This document shows, one piece after another, positions 1 to 12,300 of a stretch of DNA of 64,000 nucleotides. The notes beneath the pieces are model-generated. The model was not told where the DNA came from, searched no databases, and saw nothing but the letters and a program-made list of their open reading frames with translations. The DNA comes from Atriophallophorus winterbourni (lineage: Eukaryota; Platyhelminthes; Trematoda; Plagiorchiida; Microphallidae), in contig JACCGJ010000601.1 of the NCBI GenBank assembly GCA_013407085.1, forward strand, positions 1-64,000, in the 5' to 3' direction. Each line of letters starts with the position of its first letter. Position 1 is the stretch's first letter. The translations under genes and the position numbers were made by a program.

Positions 1-282
1 TCTGATTAGCAATCACGCACACGAACACAGAGGGAACGGTTACGAAGAACACACTTCATCCGAAACAGTGAGTATGGTTTAACGCCAAATGAAACGAGGT
101 TAAAAACGAATGTCATGGTCGAAATGGTCGAATGCCTTGGAGAAATCCTGTAATACTGCATCCACACCAGTGCCTTCATAAACCGATTTTTGTCCAGTCA
201 TCACGTCCAAAATCAGGTTGGAAGTACATGAGCGCTTGGAGCAAAACCGTGTTGTTGTGTGAAGAAAATTCGATTAAAAGTT

Positions 283-621
283 TGCACGGATGTGCAATCG
301 TGAAGTACCGTTGTGCTGTGTGGCTTACATCGTGCTTAATTGATTGGCCACCGGCAGTGAGCTGCATGCTGAAAAAGACCGGAGTCTTACTAACATTTCC
401 ATGTCTATTTTCTTTCTCGTATCCGTCTAGATCTGGGCAAACTCGCGATATTTTTGCCCACGTGCAGTCTGTGACTCTGTGGCACTTTGCTTGGAATACG
501 GAACGCGCTGGTGTGTCACTGCCACCTTCATTTCTTTTCTTATTTCTTTCTAGGTTCGGGCAACCTGACACTTTCTCACTCCACGTGCAGTTTATGACTG
601 TGCGGCACTGTCTGGAACCAA
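283..621 (+). repeat. Dispersed repeat, two adjacent copies
   Basis: Two related stretches (core at about 426-500 and 549-621) share a pattern: TCTAG, a GGGCAA-CCTGACA-like block, CCACGTGCAGT, then TGTG-CGGCACT. The longer unit starting near 283 (TGTGCAATCGTG ... GTGAGCTGCATGCTG) recurs at 998-1,224 and, more weakly, at 23,358-23,545. The reverse complement of the core occurs at 6,528-6,625 and 7,313-7,401. No coding sense is maintained, so this is a mobile-element-derived family of unknown type. ORFs across it on both strands are not conserved between copies. Confidence 0.6.
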
Positions 622-997
622 GCGTGGAATATTAATTAATTCTAATGTTAAACAAGTTATCAAGAACAGTTACCGACGGTAACTGTAGTTAACACCTCAA
701 ACAAGCAGTCGATTGCTCAGTAGCTCCCGTCGGTACCTTCAGTCACCATCGGAGTGCACTTGTCAGACAGCGTCTGGCATCTGATCCATAAAAATTAATC
801 ATGTGTTTTGTTTATGCCATAATTAAGCAGAATAACACAAAAATATCATAAAATACGTAAACCAATTCCCGTAGACGAACTGTTAAGGAAGGAGGCGAAA
901 CAGTCGTATCAGAATTGCACGAGCTGTTCACAAAGGTTTGGATAAATCGCTGATAATACCAGTCCATAAAAAGGAATACGGGACGAATGTTGCAACT

Positions 998-1224
998 ATT
1001 GCACGGATGTGCAATCGTGCAGTATTTCTGTACTGTGCGGCTAACGTCGTGCTAAATTAATTGGCCAAAGTTAGTGAGCTGCATGCTGAAGCACGCTGGA
1101 GTCTCACTACCATTTCTATTTTCCCCCTCATATGTCTAGGTCTGGGCAACCTGACACTATCTTAGCCCACGTGCAGTCTCTGACTGTGCGGCACTTTGCC
1201 TGGATCAGGCTTGTGCTTTCATAC
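998..1224 (+). repeat. Dispersed repeat, best-preserved copy
   Basis: Same family as 283-621. The core at 1,132-1,224 reads TAGGTCTGGGCAACCTGACA, then a TTAGCCCACGTGCAGTCTC block, then GGCACTTTGCCTGGATCAGG and CTTGTGCTTTCATAC. It runs directly into the RTE-like reverse transcriptase remnant at 1,225. It may therefore be part of that element, or a separate short element into which the RTE fragment is fused. Confidence 0.6.
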
Positions 1225-2790
1225 CATCGCAGTATTTCGCTTATTCCAGTGGTAGCTGAGATATTAGTCGCCATCCTTCTCCGCAGACTTACCCCGATTC
1301 GAGAGGGCACTTCTCGCGACGAGCAAGTTGGCTTTTGACCAGATCTTCGTTCTGCTTCAGTTGCCTCTAACACCGACACATATATCAGCGACCAACCTTT
1401 GTAGTGTTTCTGGATATTAAAGCCGCCTTTGACTTGGTTGATAGGTCTGCCCGGTTTGGTTAAACGAGAGGGTACTTGCCTCCTGGGGTGAATCGCTGAT
1501 AATACCAGTCCATTAAAAAGGAGTAAGAAACGAGTGATGCAACTATCGTGGAATTTCGCTTATTCTAGTGTTAGCTAAGATATTGGTCGCTATCCTTCTT
1601 CACAGACTTACCCCGATTTGAGAGGGCACTTCTCGCGAAGATCAAGCTGGCTTTCGACCAGGGCGCGGATGTGTAGACCAGATCTCCGTTCTGCGTCAGT
1701 TGCTACAACACATGTATCACCGACCTACCATTGTATTATTTCTGGATATTAGAGCCGCCTTTGACTCGGTTGACAGATCCGCTGTATGGAACTGCTTACT
1801 TCGCAATGGAATCCCATGGAAGTACGTCGCTACCCTAAAGGACTTATACGCTCACTCGATAGAGAGGATAATGGCCTACGATAGCCTTTCAATGCCATTC
1901 AACACTACTGCGGGTGTATGACAAGGCTGTCCAATCTGCCCGTCCTTGCTCAACTTTGCCATCGATGACGTCCTCCCGAGTGCTCTCAGTGGTTTCTCCA
2001 CTTGTGGCGTTGAGCTCCTTCCAGATGGGCGTGTCATGGACTTTGATTACGCTGATGATATTGCCTTACTGGGCGAAGACCTAACATTTATCCAACAGGC
2101 CATGGATATGATGGCAAACGAGGTACCTAAGTATGAGCTATTCTTTTCACCAAGCAAGTGTAAAGTGCTCCTTCAGGACTGATCAGGTAATCTGCTAAAT
2201 TTTGCTATAAATGATCTGGTTCTCGATCTTGTTGTGCAGTTCAACTACCTAGGAAGTCTGTTGGTTGCTTGGGGTCGGATAAAGAAGGAAATCGCGTCCA
2301 GAATTGCTAAGGCCAGACTGGCATTTACTGAATTTAAGTGCCTCTGGAAGAGACGTGATTTGAGTTTGAAAGGAAGGATATATTCCACTTTGGATAGAAC
2401 AGTATTTCTTTACGAGAGTGAATGTTGGACAGTTTGCGCAGATGTTAGGAGACTGGAGGTCTTCGACCAACCTTGTTTGCGAAGGATTGCTCACGTTCAG
2501 TGGCAACACCAAGTTTGCAGTGCTAAGGGCGGGCGCGGCGTCTTAGGAAGCAACGACACTAGCATTTAGACAGCTATTGACGGACGTTGTCTCCGCTGGT
2601 TGGAGCACGTCCTGCGCATGAAACCTGAACGGTTACCACGCCGAGCGCTCTATGCGTCAGCTGGTACAAACTGGAAAAAAGTGGCTGGTGGTCAGCCGCT
2701 ATATATGCACAATATGATAAAGATATGGGGCCGTTCAACAAAAACAATGAAATGTACAATGCACGGATGGGGAACCGTGATTGTTTTTGT
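1225..2790 (+). pseudogene. RTE-like non-LTR retrotransposon reverse transcriptase, broken
   Basis: Translated pieces show reverse transcriptase (RT) landmarks in order. ISLIPV..EILVAILL..LTPIREGTSR appears twice (about 1,230-1,335 and 1,551-1,660), so the N-terminal RT block is partly duplicated. Next come FLDIRAAFDSVDR (about 1,740), an in-frame TGA where a glycine-valine-R/Q-QGCP motif is expected (about 1,919), and the catalytic FDYADDIALL (about 2,041-2,070). After 2,180 a frame change leads to NYLGSLL and KGRIYSTLDRTVFLYESECW, and then LEHVLRMKPERLPRRALYAS. The order and spacing match the RT and C-terminal region of RTE-type elements common in trematodes. Stops, a frameshift and an internal duplication make it non-functional. 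Confidence 0.8.
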
Positions 2791-2816
2791 CCATTTACAC
2801 ATATATTTACACACAC

Positions 2817-2836
2817 ATATATATATATATATATAT
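2817..2836. repeat. (AT)n microsatellite
   Basis: About ten uninterrupted AT units following a CA/AT-rich stretch, just past the end of the RTE-like remnant. It may be the decayed tail of that element. Confidence 0.8.
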
Positions 2837-2980
2837 TGCACAATTTTACATGTGATTCGCAATTTTGTTTTTGTTTTACCGTGAACAGTTACCACTTAAA
2901 TATTTGAGCTCATAAAAACCTCTCTTGTTTACATTTTCTGTGGCGATAATGCTTTCAATGCATCTTGGCTAGCAAATTCC

Positions 2981-2993
2981 TGTCTATTTCCAG
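2981..2993 (+). promoter_or_regulatory. Splice-acceptor-like site 20 nt before the PIH1D1 start codon
   Basis: A pyrimidine-rich TGTCTATTTCCAG lies 19-20 nt upstream of the ATG at 3,013. It could accept a 5'-UTR intron or a trans-spliced leader, a mechanism known in flatworms. No upstream coding exon is needed, because an in-frame TGA sits at 3,004-3,006. Which mechanism applies cannot be told from the sequence. Confidence 0.4.
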
Positions 2994-3012
2994 CTTTTAT
3001 TGGTGAGGAGAA

Positions 3013-3351
3013 ATGTTGAACATATTGAATAATTCTGAAGTACGTTCTGATAATAAACTTCAATGTTCAAATGTAGAAAAATCCTTCTGAATACCAACCA
3101 CAAGTGAACGTAATTGTTCCCACCGAGGGTAAGTTTCCGATTTGTTCTATTTGATGTGAAAGGCTTTTGTGTAAAAATGCGAAGCACGAATCAAGAAAAA
3201 GTTTTTGTAAACATATGTCATTCGGACAAAGTACCAGAACCTCGCGCAATCAGTGAAGATGAATTGCGGTCGATTCTAGAAGATATCGAGGGGTCACCAC
3301 CTTTCAAGATTCCGATGAGCATGGGTGAGGCCCATGTCGAATTAGACGCTT
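3013..3351 (+). CDS. PIH1D1: PIH1D1 exons 1-3 with two micro-introns
   Basis: Exon 1 (3013-3039) gives residues 1-9. Intron 1 (3040-3076, 37 nt) runs from GTACGT to AATGTAG. Exon 2 (3077-3128) gives residues 10-26 plus one base. Intron 2 (3129-3162, 34 nt) runs from GTAAGT to GTGAAAG. Exon 3 (3163-3351) gives residues 27-89 plus one base and stops at GTAAGT. Retaining either micro-intron breaks the frame. Removing them yields an uninterrupted run into the conserved GFCVK motif, which supports the splicing model. Confidence 0.8.
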
Positions 3352-6300
3352 GTAAGTATCAAGATATTTGTTAATTCTCCACCTCTATTTTCCTCTTTAG
3401 TGCTTCATTGCTGACTAAGTTTGTAAGATGCTTGGAGCGTGAGTACATGCTTTACTTTCCGGTAACTTCAAAGCGCACACCAAGCTTTTTGTGTGTATAC
3501 TTAGTAATGAGTAGGAATAAACGGGTTTAATTTTGTGAACATATCTGTATGAGTGCCGAAGATATTGATTTTGTATGTAAGCTGCTACTAACCTGTGGCT
3601 ATCTTGTTGTTCTCTTCTAAATCGAAGTGCCTCTCATGGTACCTAATCTGAATGCTGACGAGATCTACAGAGGAGTCAGCGGTGTATTGCGTTTCAAGAG
3701 CCTAGCTTCGGAAAGCGAAAATTAGATGTATGTGTTAGCATGATATCCCGCCGGTTTATTGTGTATTTCGGATTCGGTGTAATGCATAGTGTTTATTTTT
3801 GTATATGCAATAATAGACTACGGAATATGATGGAAGTGAGGGAAAGAGAGTCTTGTGCGACATTTATCCCACTACATAACCAAACGCAGGATTTTGTCTG
3901 TACGTTTTTCTGTTTACATCCCAAACGCAGTGGAAATCAATTCTTGAGGTTACTCTCCTTTGATTAGTTTTCTCGGTTTTAAAAATTCCATTTCCCTCGT
4001 TTCTCATTTAGCTGTTTGATTATCTTCACTCTGGTCTGCGAAAGCCACAAGATAGCTTCGAGTGTCAGGCTTAAATGAAACACCATTTTCTATACAAATA
4101 ATGTGAAGGTACGAGAGTTTAATTTGTATTCTTCTCATAGCTTCGCTTTTGGTACTGTTCTTTCTCTCGAACCGACACTGTTTCTTTGTTTTCTCTAGTG
4201 ATCGCCTTTGGTCATCCAAATTAAACTGTCTTTTTCAATATTATTGTCTGTAAATGTACTACTTGGTGTCTCACTTGTGTTCATCCTACTCGACTCCCAA
4301 GTTCTTTGTGAAGTTATAACCAAATAACAAGTCGTAATTATCTAGCCAACCCGATTTTGGGCTTTACTCTAGCCTAAATCTGAAACTGAAAAATCCTGCA
4401 CAATGTTCTTCCTTATCCTGTTGTTCTAGTATGAATTTTTTAAATCATTACCAACATATTTCATCTGACAGCTGTTGAGGTCTACGAAGCTTTCAATATA
4501 GACGATGTTTAATCTTTAGTAGTTGATGTCTCAATACCTGAATTTATTTTTTCGAAGACGCGGTCAAGTTAGCAGTAACTTGAAGTCTTCACGGCAGTGT
4601 TCTTTGGTATACAAAAAGTCCTGCCAAAGCTTAGCACTGCTCAGAATGATCTTCGGTAGTTTCACAAAGCAGATACTCCCACGGATAATTAACACCTATA
4701 TCAGGCCAACAATGGAGTACGCTGTTCAAGAATAGTCCCCTTGGTTACAAAAGGACATCACCTTGCTGCAACGCGTATACCACCGCGCTACAAAACTGGT
4801 GACCAGAGGATTGCAACTGTGGACCTACTTGACTTTTCGTACCGTCGTGTCAGCGGTGACTTGATCCTGCTGTTCAACATTCTTCATACAGTTGATCACC
4901 CACTTGAATACCTGTTTCATCGGCAAGAAGCACGTGGTAGCAGATCACATGGTTACAAGTTAATTATGTTACTCTCTAGATCAAATTATCAAAGATTCTT
5001 CTTTGCTGTCCGAGTTTGTTTTATATGGAACTCTCTAATCCCACACATCATTTGTGCATCAAGCCTGAACTTGTTCAAAGCTGAACTTGATAAGTATATG
5101 TTGACCAAATCCAACCTCGCACCTGAATACACAAGCTGACTTTCCATTTTGAGAAAAAATTGTTTTTATGCATTCTCTATATTTTTAATCTATGGTTACT
5201 ATAAAGTATTTGCTTTTTGGACCATTAAAACGTTGAATTACTTGTCAAACTTTCGAACTTCGTTTTCTAAAATTTTCAGCCGGAAAGGCTTGCACAGTTT
5301 ACGATGTTATTATTCATCCGAATTTTTTGAAGAAAGTCCGCTCCTCCGAACTATTCGAAGCATTCTTAATGACGGTCATATTCGAAGGTTTGGAGAACAA
5401 GTACGGTATTCAACTGGAACGCAGTAAGTTCACTTTTCTATGCGATAGTCCTCGATTAGATTGGATAACCTTGAAAAATAAAAAATCGCTTGGATCATTA
5501 CGAGAGCAATGTGTCAGGACTTCGAATAGACCGGCCATTGTGGAAATGATGAACGATACTGTTTCTTCGTATGTAATTTGCTGGTTTCGTGTTAATCCTA
5601 CAATTTAACAGGCCTGTCAAGCTTGTTCAGGAAGCGAAACCAAATGACGTGCAAAAAACAAAGTAAATTCGATGGATTGTTATTTTCCAGGCTTATGGGA
5701 AGTGTTCCGCAGTATCAACTGATAACGGTTCCTGACCACGGTACCATTGAATATCTCGTTGCACAAATTTGTTTGCCAAAATTGGTAAGCACGTATTACG
5801 AGATGGAGTTGTTTTCCATTTTTATACAATCAAGTGCCGTCAGTTAAATTTCGATGTGCTTTTGAGTATTTCATCCGTTTTTTTTCAACGCCATTTTGAT
5901 GGTGTGCCTTTTGCACACAATTGCCATACCCCTATCGTGTCATACGCTTGTCCAATCCTATACCCCTTTTACAGACCATACGTTCTTACGTTTGTGTCAC
6001 CTGTCGTCGGTTGCTTTCGGTTTTATTACCTTTATTTTGATGCCTCGAATATTTGTTTAGTTCACTTGGCCCCCATCTATTTCACATTGTATTTAGTCGC
6101 TCCTTATTTGCGTGATGGTATGACATATGTTGTCGTTGATCTCCTTCGGTCAATGTCAAGCATAGGTGTACATCACAGGCGCAATGTCGGTTTGTATGAC
6201 TGTTTATCTATCGACTATACATTTAACAGATAACTGCGTGTTAAATTCATGTCGCCGGTTGTGAGCTTCACGTGAGTTTACTTTGCTGTCCCAAGTTAGG

Positions 6301-9300
6301 CCAAATCCGCTCAGTTGCGGCAAATGACTGACCCTTTTGGTTAAAGCAATTCATCTTCCGTGAGCACGCACCATGCTAACATAAGTGCGTATTACGGTGC
6401 AAAAACTTCAAATCTCGATGTTGATTGGAATTTTTAATCAAGAAAACTCCTCCGTAGAGTGACGCGCAAAATCTCCGATGTGATTCAGGACCAACTGAGA
6501 GATTGATTAATAATAGCGGTGCTGTATGGTATGGTATGAAAGCACAAGCCTGATCCAGGCAAAGTGCCGCACAGTCAGAGACTGCACGTGGGCTAAGATA
6601 CTGTCAGGTTGCCCAGGCCTAGACAGTGCTGTATTTGTGTAGTGAAAACCACAGCAACCTACCTCAATTATTGAGGAAATTTGGATCAATGACAAGAACA
6701 CTAACAACCGCACACGTTAAAAACAACCAACCAAATTTGAACAACCCAATCCAAATTACGGCAAACTGTCAACTTAAGGTCGAAATGGGCCAAAAGGATA
6801 TGGCAATGACGAACCAGTAAAGCAATGTATATGATGCGTATGGTGTACGCAGTATGTTGTAATGGCGCTCCAATATTGTCACCTCCAGCTGATCATACAC
6901 CGTCGATCCTTTTAAATTAAGAAAATTTTGTTGCTAGCCAAATGGAATGTAAAAATTGGTAGCATACTATCCAGTGTACATTCCAGTCATGTCGCCAATT
7001 AAAAATTCTGGTTAACACCGTTTTCTGTAATACGATAGTCGTGCGTAATTTATCGGGATGCCATGTGCGTATGTGAATTTTTCGGGATTCACTTGTTTGC
7101 GTGATCCGATTTTGGGTTTAAAGTTGTTTCAGACAATAAAGTGAAATTACATTTGCCAAGGAAATATCCACACGCCTGACCGGAACGTCAGACTCGGTAT
7201 AAACATAGAGTAATCCAAAATATTCATTTGCATGCTTTTCCGTCACAAAACACCCCACTTTATATCAGGACTCTATCTACCCTATCATCACACACCAAGC
7301 GCTGCATTAGTAGTAGTATGCAGTATGAAAGCACAAGCCTGATCCGGGCAAAGTGCCGCACAGTCAGAGACTGCATGTGGGCTGAGATGCTGTCATGTTG
7401 CTATTATACTGTCAGCAATTTCTCAATCTTTTGATTGGAATATGTTTGGGACTGATCGTGTATTCATAATGCAAAGAAATTTGTGTGCAATCGGTTAGAG
7501 CTATTGTTCCATCGCGTGTTTATTTTCCTGGAATGATTAAATCAACCGAAACCCACATTCTCGTGTGAGCGAAGTCATTCGTTCTGGTCGCTGGATAATA
7601 AACAATCGGGTCACAAACAAAAACAAGCTTCGTGTGTGTACACTGCAACCTCGGTTGTCAAAAATCTCCATCTCAATTATGTCTAAAAATATTCGAGATC
7701 GATCGGGAGTCCATACTCATGAAAATAAAGTTTGCAATGAATCGGTTATAGTAAGTTTTTGGTAACGTTTCGCTTTTGAACACAGAAGCTTCGTCAGACC
7801 AAGGGTGTCGGTACGAACAGGGTTCAGGTTTAAATGGCATTCTCTTGACCAATCCTGATTTCTCATAGATAGACAGGTGAGATTAAGACAAATGATCACA
7901 CCCCCTAATTGCTGTGTTAATCCATAAATTGTTTATTTTGTGTCTGCAGGTGCCAACAGCGTCCACTGACCCACTGCTTACGTAAGCCATGTGCACATTA
8001 GGTGTCATGAACGTTAAGCCTTATCCGCTGCAGAACCGAATGCTTCGCTGACGAAGCTTCTGTGTTCAGAAGCGAAACGTTACCAAAAAACTCGCTATAA
8101 CCGATTCATTGCAAACTTTCTTTTCATGCCTAAAGGAGGTTCTTGCATTATAATTATCGACCATGTTATCCTGGCAACTTGACGTATAGTGGTAAACAGC
8201 GTTAAACTGTTCAGTTTAGTTACACGTCTATCTTTTAATCATCAGCCTAGCGCTGAAGTGCCGCGGATCCTGAATGAAGATTTGCATTCTTTTCTCTCTA
8301 TCGATCTGAGATATATTCTACTCTTGGTGTGGTCTACCCTCACGCCTTCCTAACAGCTACCGTTAATCACCGTGTGTTCTCCCATTTCTCTGAGTACTCT
8401 ATCTATTAGCGCCCAAGTAATTTCCGAGAAACTTTCGCTGTTTCTAGAACTTCCACAAATTTCTGCTTCTTTTATAAGCATCCTTTACACGCGTGTGTTG
8501 CACCTTATTTGTTCCATTCTCGGTCATGTTGATGTATGGTCTATATTGCTTAATCGTGGGCGTCTCCCAATTTTGTGTATTTATATTTCAATGGTTACGC
8601 CTAAGTTCCACCCAATTTCCGCCCCCTCGAGTGTACACGGTACTTTTGTGGAGACACACGCGTTTGCATCTGGTTTTGTCTCCCGAGTCCCTACGTATTA
8701 ATTGGGCGTTGTTCGGAATACATCTTGCGATGGGTCGCTCGCGCGCACAATCGTATTCTCGCTGGGGCCCGTTGGTATAACCAGTGCTATTTCAAGCTTG
8801 GTCACTGGGCGTATGCTCAGCTGAATAGGTAGTTAGGTGTGTTCCGGGATGTTGGTTTCTATATATTGTCAAAAGTTCGACTCCGGTGCGATTCGCTGTG
8901 ATGGTGATCAACTCGAGGTAAGTCATTCTGAAATAAGTCCTAATTTTCACCCGTCACTCCCATGCTGTTGAGGGCAGGTTTGCGTACAAACTGATCATCG
9001 GTAGTTGGGATACCGAATATGCGGTAAACCTTTTTATTGCAATTTAACTGTGTGCGTTTTCTTAATTTAAGTATTTCTATCAATAGGGTACCTTCTTAGT
9101 TCAGTTTAGTTATTCTGTTTGAGAAAATGTCAGTGATATTTGTACAACAGCTTTAGCGCTTGTTCTTGTGGGGACAGTTCATTTTGTATCATAAGTGACC
9201 GTGATTAATCAATTAAATGCCAACTTCATACCACGTGATTATTCGCCTGCTCTATTGAACTGAGTGCCATATCCACATTCTTGATATCGTTATGAACCTC

Positions 9301-12300
9301 ACGGTGCCATAAGTTTCTTTTGATTTACTTTAAATGTTTTTCATGTAAGCGCTATCCAACCCCAAAGTCGGCGTGCTAGCAAGTTCTCGATGGCTGAAGT
9401 GTTGCCGTTAGTGTCCTTTTTGTAGCCACTGACATATGGATCCCTGATAGTCTCTTGAAGCACCCATTTACTAACATTTCAAGCCGTTGAACTATCGTCA
9501 CTACCAACTTCCATGTTTCCGAACGTATATCAGCACGCTTGACCAAGCTGTTGAATACCTTCACTTTATCATCGAGTCTCGGGACACTGGATTTCCGAAT
9601 TTCCGTCAGCTATTCCAGCAACACTACCGGCCTATCCAATACGGATTCTAACGGATGCGTCAGTTCTTCTCCTCGGCGTTGTTACAACTATCAATGTAGC
9701 AGTAACTGACAACGTCTACGAATTATTTTCGATTGAAACTGATGACTTCGCTATCGGTTGCGTTTTACTTTGTGATCTTACTTTTCTCTGTATGAATCTT
9801 CATGCCATCGCGCGTGGTTTTTTATGCATCTTGCGAAAGTAAACTGAAGTCAACTTGTCTCCCTACGTAGGCAGGTCGATTAAGGTCGATTGGGTTGGAT
9901 AAGGGCATCCATTTCAATCCAATCGACCATTCCATTACTTTAGCGATCGCTATTTAATTGTTGATCCACTCAACTTTCAACCAGTCGCTCAGCAGCTCCG
10001 AACTTACCGAAGAAATCTATCGCCGCAATACAGAGATCATTTTTCTTTCATTGGCGTGCTGTTATTTCAGCTTCCATCACCATTAAGTGCACTTATCTCC
10101 GTTTTCAGATCCGCTACGTACCACTCAAGCCCAGTTTTATCGAGCAGAGTATTGTGAAAAATATATTCATATGACCGGTCTTTAGATGTTACGGGTGCCG
10201 TATTAACCATGTTTTGACTACTCAACAAGCCCGCATATAAAATAAACCAGCATCTGAGCTTCATTGATAATCGATGTCATTTGCATAAATTATGTGTAGT
10301 GGAACTTCAGAGTGTATTGTGAATGTTTGAATCTCGGATGGTAAACGGCACTTTTCATTAAACCATTTTTATACTTCTGTCCTTGCTTTCGAACATCACG
10401 TACGGAATGTTCCGAAAGTTGTCATATCCGGAGATAATTGCGTGAATCTCTTATACTCGTGGAAATTCCTCTTCTTGTTGATTCATCAGCTTGTGATTTT
10501 GGCCATGATTCTTTGCGAGGATGTCGTGGTGTATCATCTGAACCATTGGTCGTATTGCCAGCACTGTTCCGCAAATTAAGAATGACGCTTTTCATATGAC
10601 TCGCAACAGTTGCTGCTGAGATTTACTAATCGCAGATTAGTCTGAGTGTTTGCTATTGTCGGCTTTGATCCAACAATCGTCAACAATGTTGTCATTAACT
10701 TTTAGAATAATTATTCATCGAATTCTCTCTTTTGTGCGCTTAAGAATAGATAAATAATGCATATTAGCTCATTCACTTAGATACGTGTATGCGTTTTCGT
10801 CTGACTTGGATGTGCAAGCATTTTTAATTTTATTGATACACGAAATTACTGTTTACATCCACCCGAACCCCTTGTGTATAGCTTGCTTTATCTTGGATGC
10901 AATGCTGTATTGGTGGTTTTAGTTTCGGCTCGGCGAATCGATTCTATTAAATTAGTAGTGTACGTTCTTTGTGTTCACTTGTTTCTTGTGTATGTTCTAC
11001 TTAATTTATTTGAGTAACCTATTTTATGAATTTCGTCATAACTGGCGTTCATTCAATTCCTCGATTCCTTGTTTATCTCTCGTGCTTACTAAACGTTTAA
11101 TGAACATTTGAAATGATCACATATCTATGATCTCTTTAAAATCGAGCCTTCCTGTTTTATTAGAACGTCATCTGCCTCGTTGCGTCGAATATCTTTATCT
11201 AGCTCACTGGATTTGTTTACGACACTTCGTGCTTCCAGGAAAATTTGCGGGAATTAGTCGTGAACATGATTGGACAATCTTATATATATATATGTTTATT
11301 TACAAAATCTGATACATATATGATTTTGTTTAGCAAAAGTAGTGTTCAAAAATAGAAAGATTAACAATTACGCACAGCTCACTGTTTTTTTCCTTCATAG
11401 CAAATTAATTTCAGGAGAAAATACAAAATATGCACTATTTACATTGATTTCGGTTCGTTGCCATTCTGGCAAGCCATACACCCCCTCTTTTTCCTCGATC
11501 CAAACGCGCCCATCCAACCTTAGCTAGTCCAGAATCCAGCATGTTGAAGCCACTAATCGGCCGATGGCTGACCGTCAGCCATATTTCCCTGCCTTTCGCC
11601 TACCACGTTCGGCGTGGTAATCATTAGAGTTTCATACGCAGGACGTGTCCTAATTATCGGAGACGCCGTCGATTCATGGGTATCTGAATAGTTTTGTGTT
11701 CACAAACATAGTGTTGCCACCAAGCGTAGGAAATCCTCTTAAAGTCTGCGGGAAATGGCTAAAATTTACTCACATGAAGCTGCACTACTCTTACGGAAGT
11801 TGTATATATCCTTACATTTATGTCGAAGCTTAAAACACATCTATTCCACCGACGTTTGTTTGGTAAACACCAGTCTAGCCTTAGCAATTCCGGACGTGAT
11901 TTACTTCTCAATCTTGTTGGAGCACTTAATGATTACCTGAAGAGTCTACATTTAAATGCCTCCATTACCATTAGATCTTCAATTAACAATTGCACACATA
12001 CATATTAATTACATAAACACAGAGAAGTTTTTCATAGTTTTTCTATTCTCTTTAGTGTGTGGATCTTTTGACAGCCCTCTATGTGTTCCGTTTCTTCTTT
12101 CGTGTATGCCGTTTCCTCATTTGTAGGCGCTGATCTATCCATAATATGATCGCCCTTATTCAAAATCGTTTCAGTTGCGCAATATTAGGTTTCTTCACAC
12201 GTTCCTTTTAGTTCTCTTGTTTGTGCGCACAACACCTCAGCATATCGAAAGCTGTTGATCATCAAGAGCCCGTATTTGTGTTCTCCTCTTCGTAGGTTAA

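Noticed and set aside
5769..6233. 154-codon plus-strand ORF overlapping PIH1D1 exon 6
   Set aside because: It is out of frame with the exon and continues into intron 6. No recognisable motif, and phenylalanine/tyrosine-rich content as expected from AT-rich DNA.
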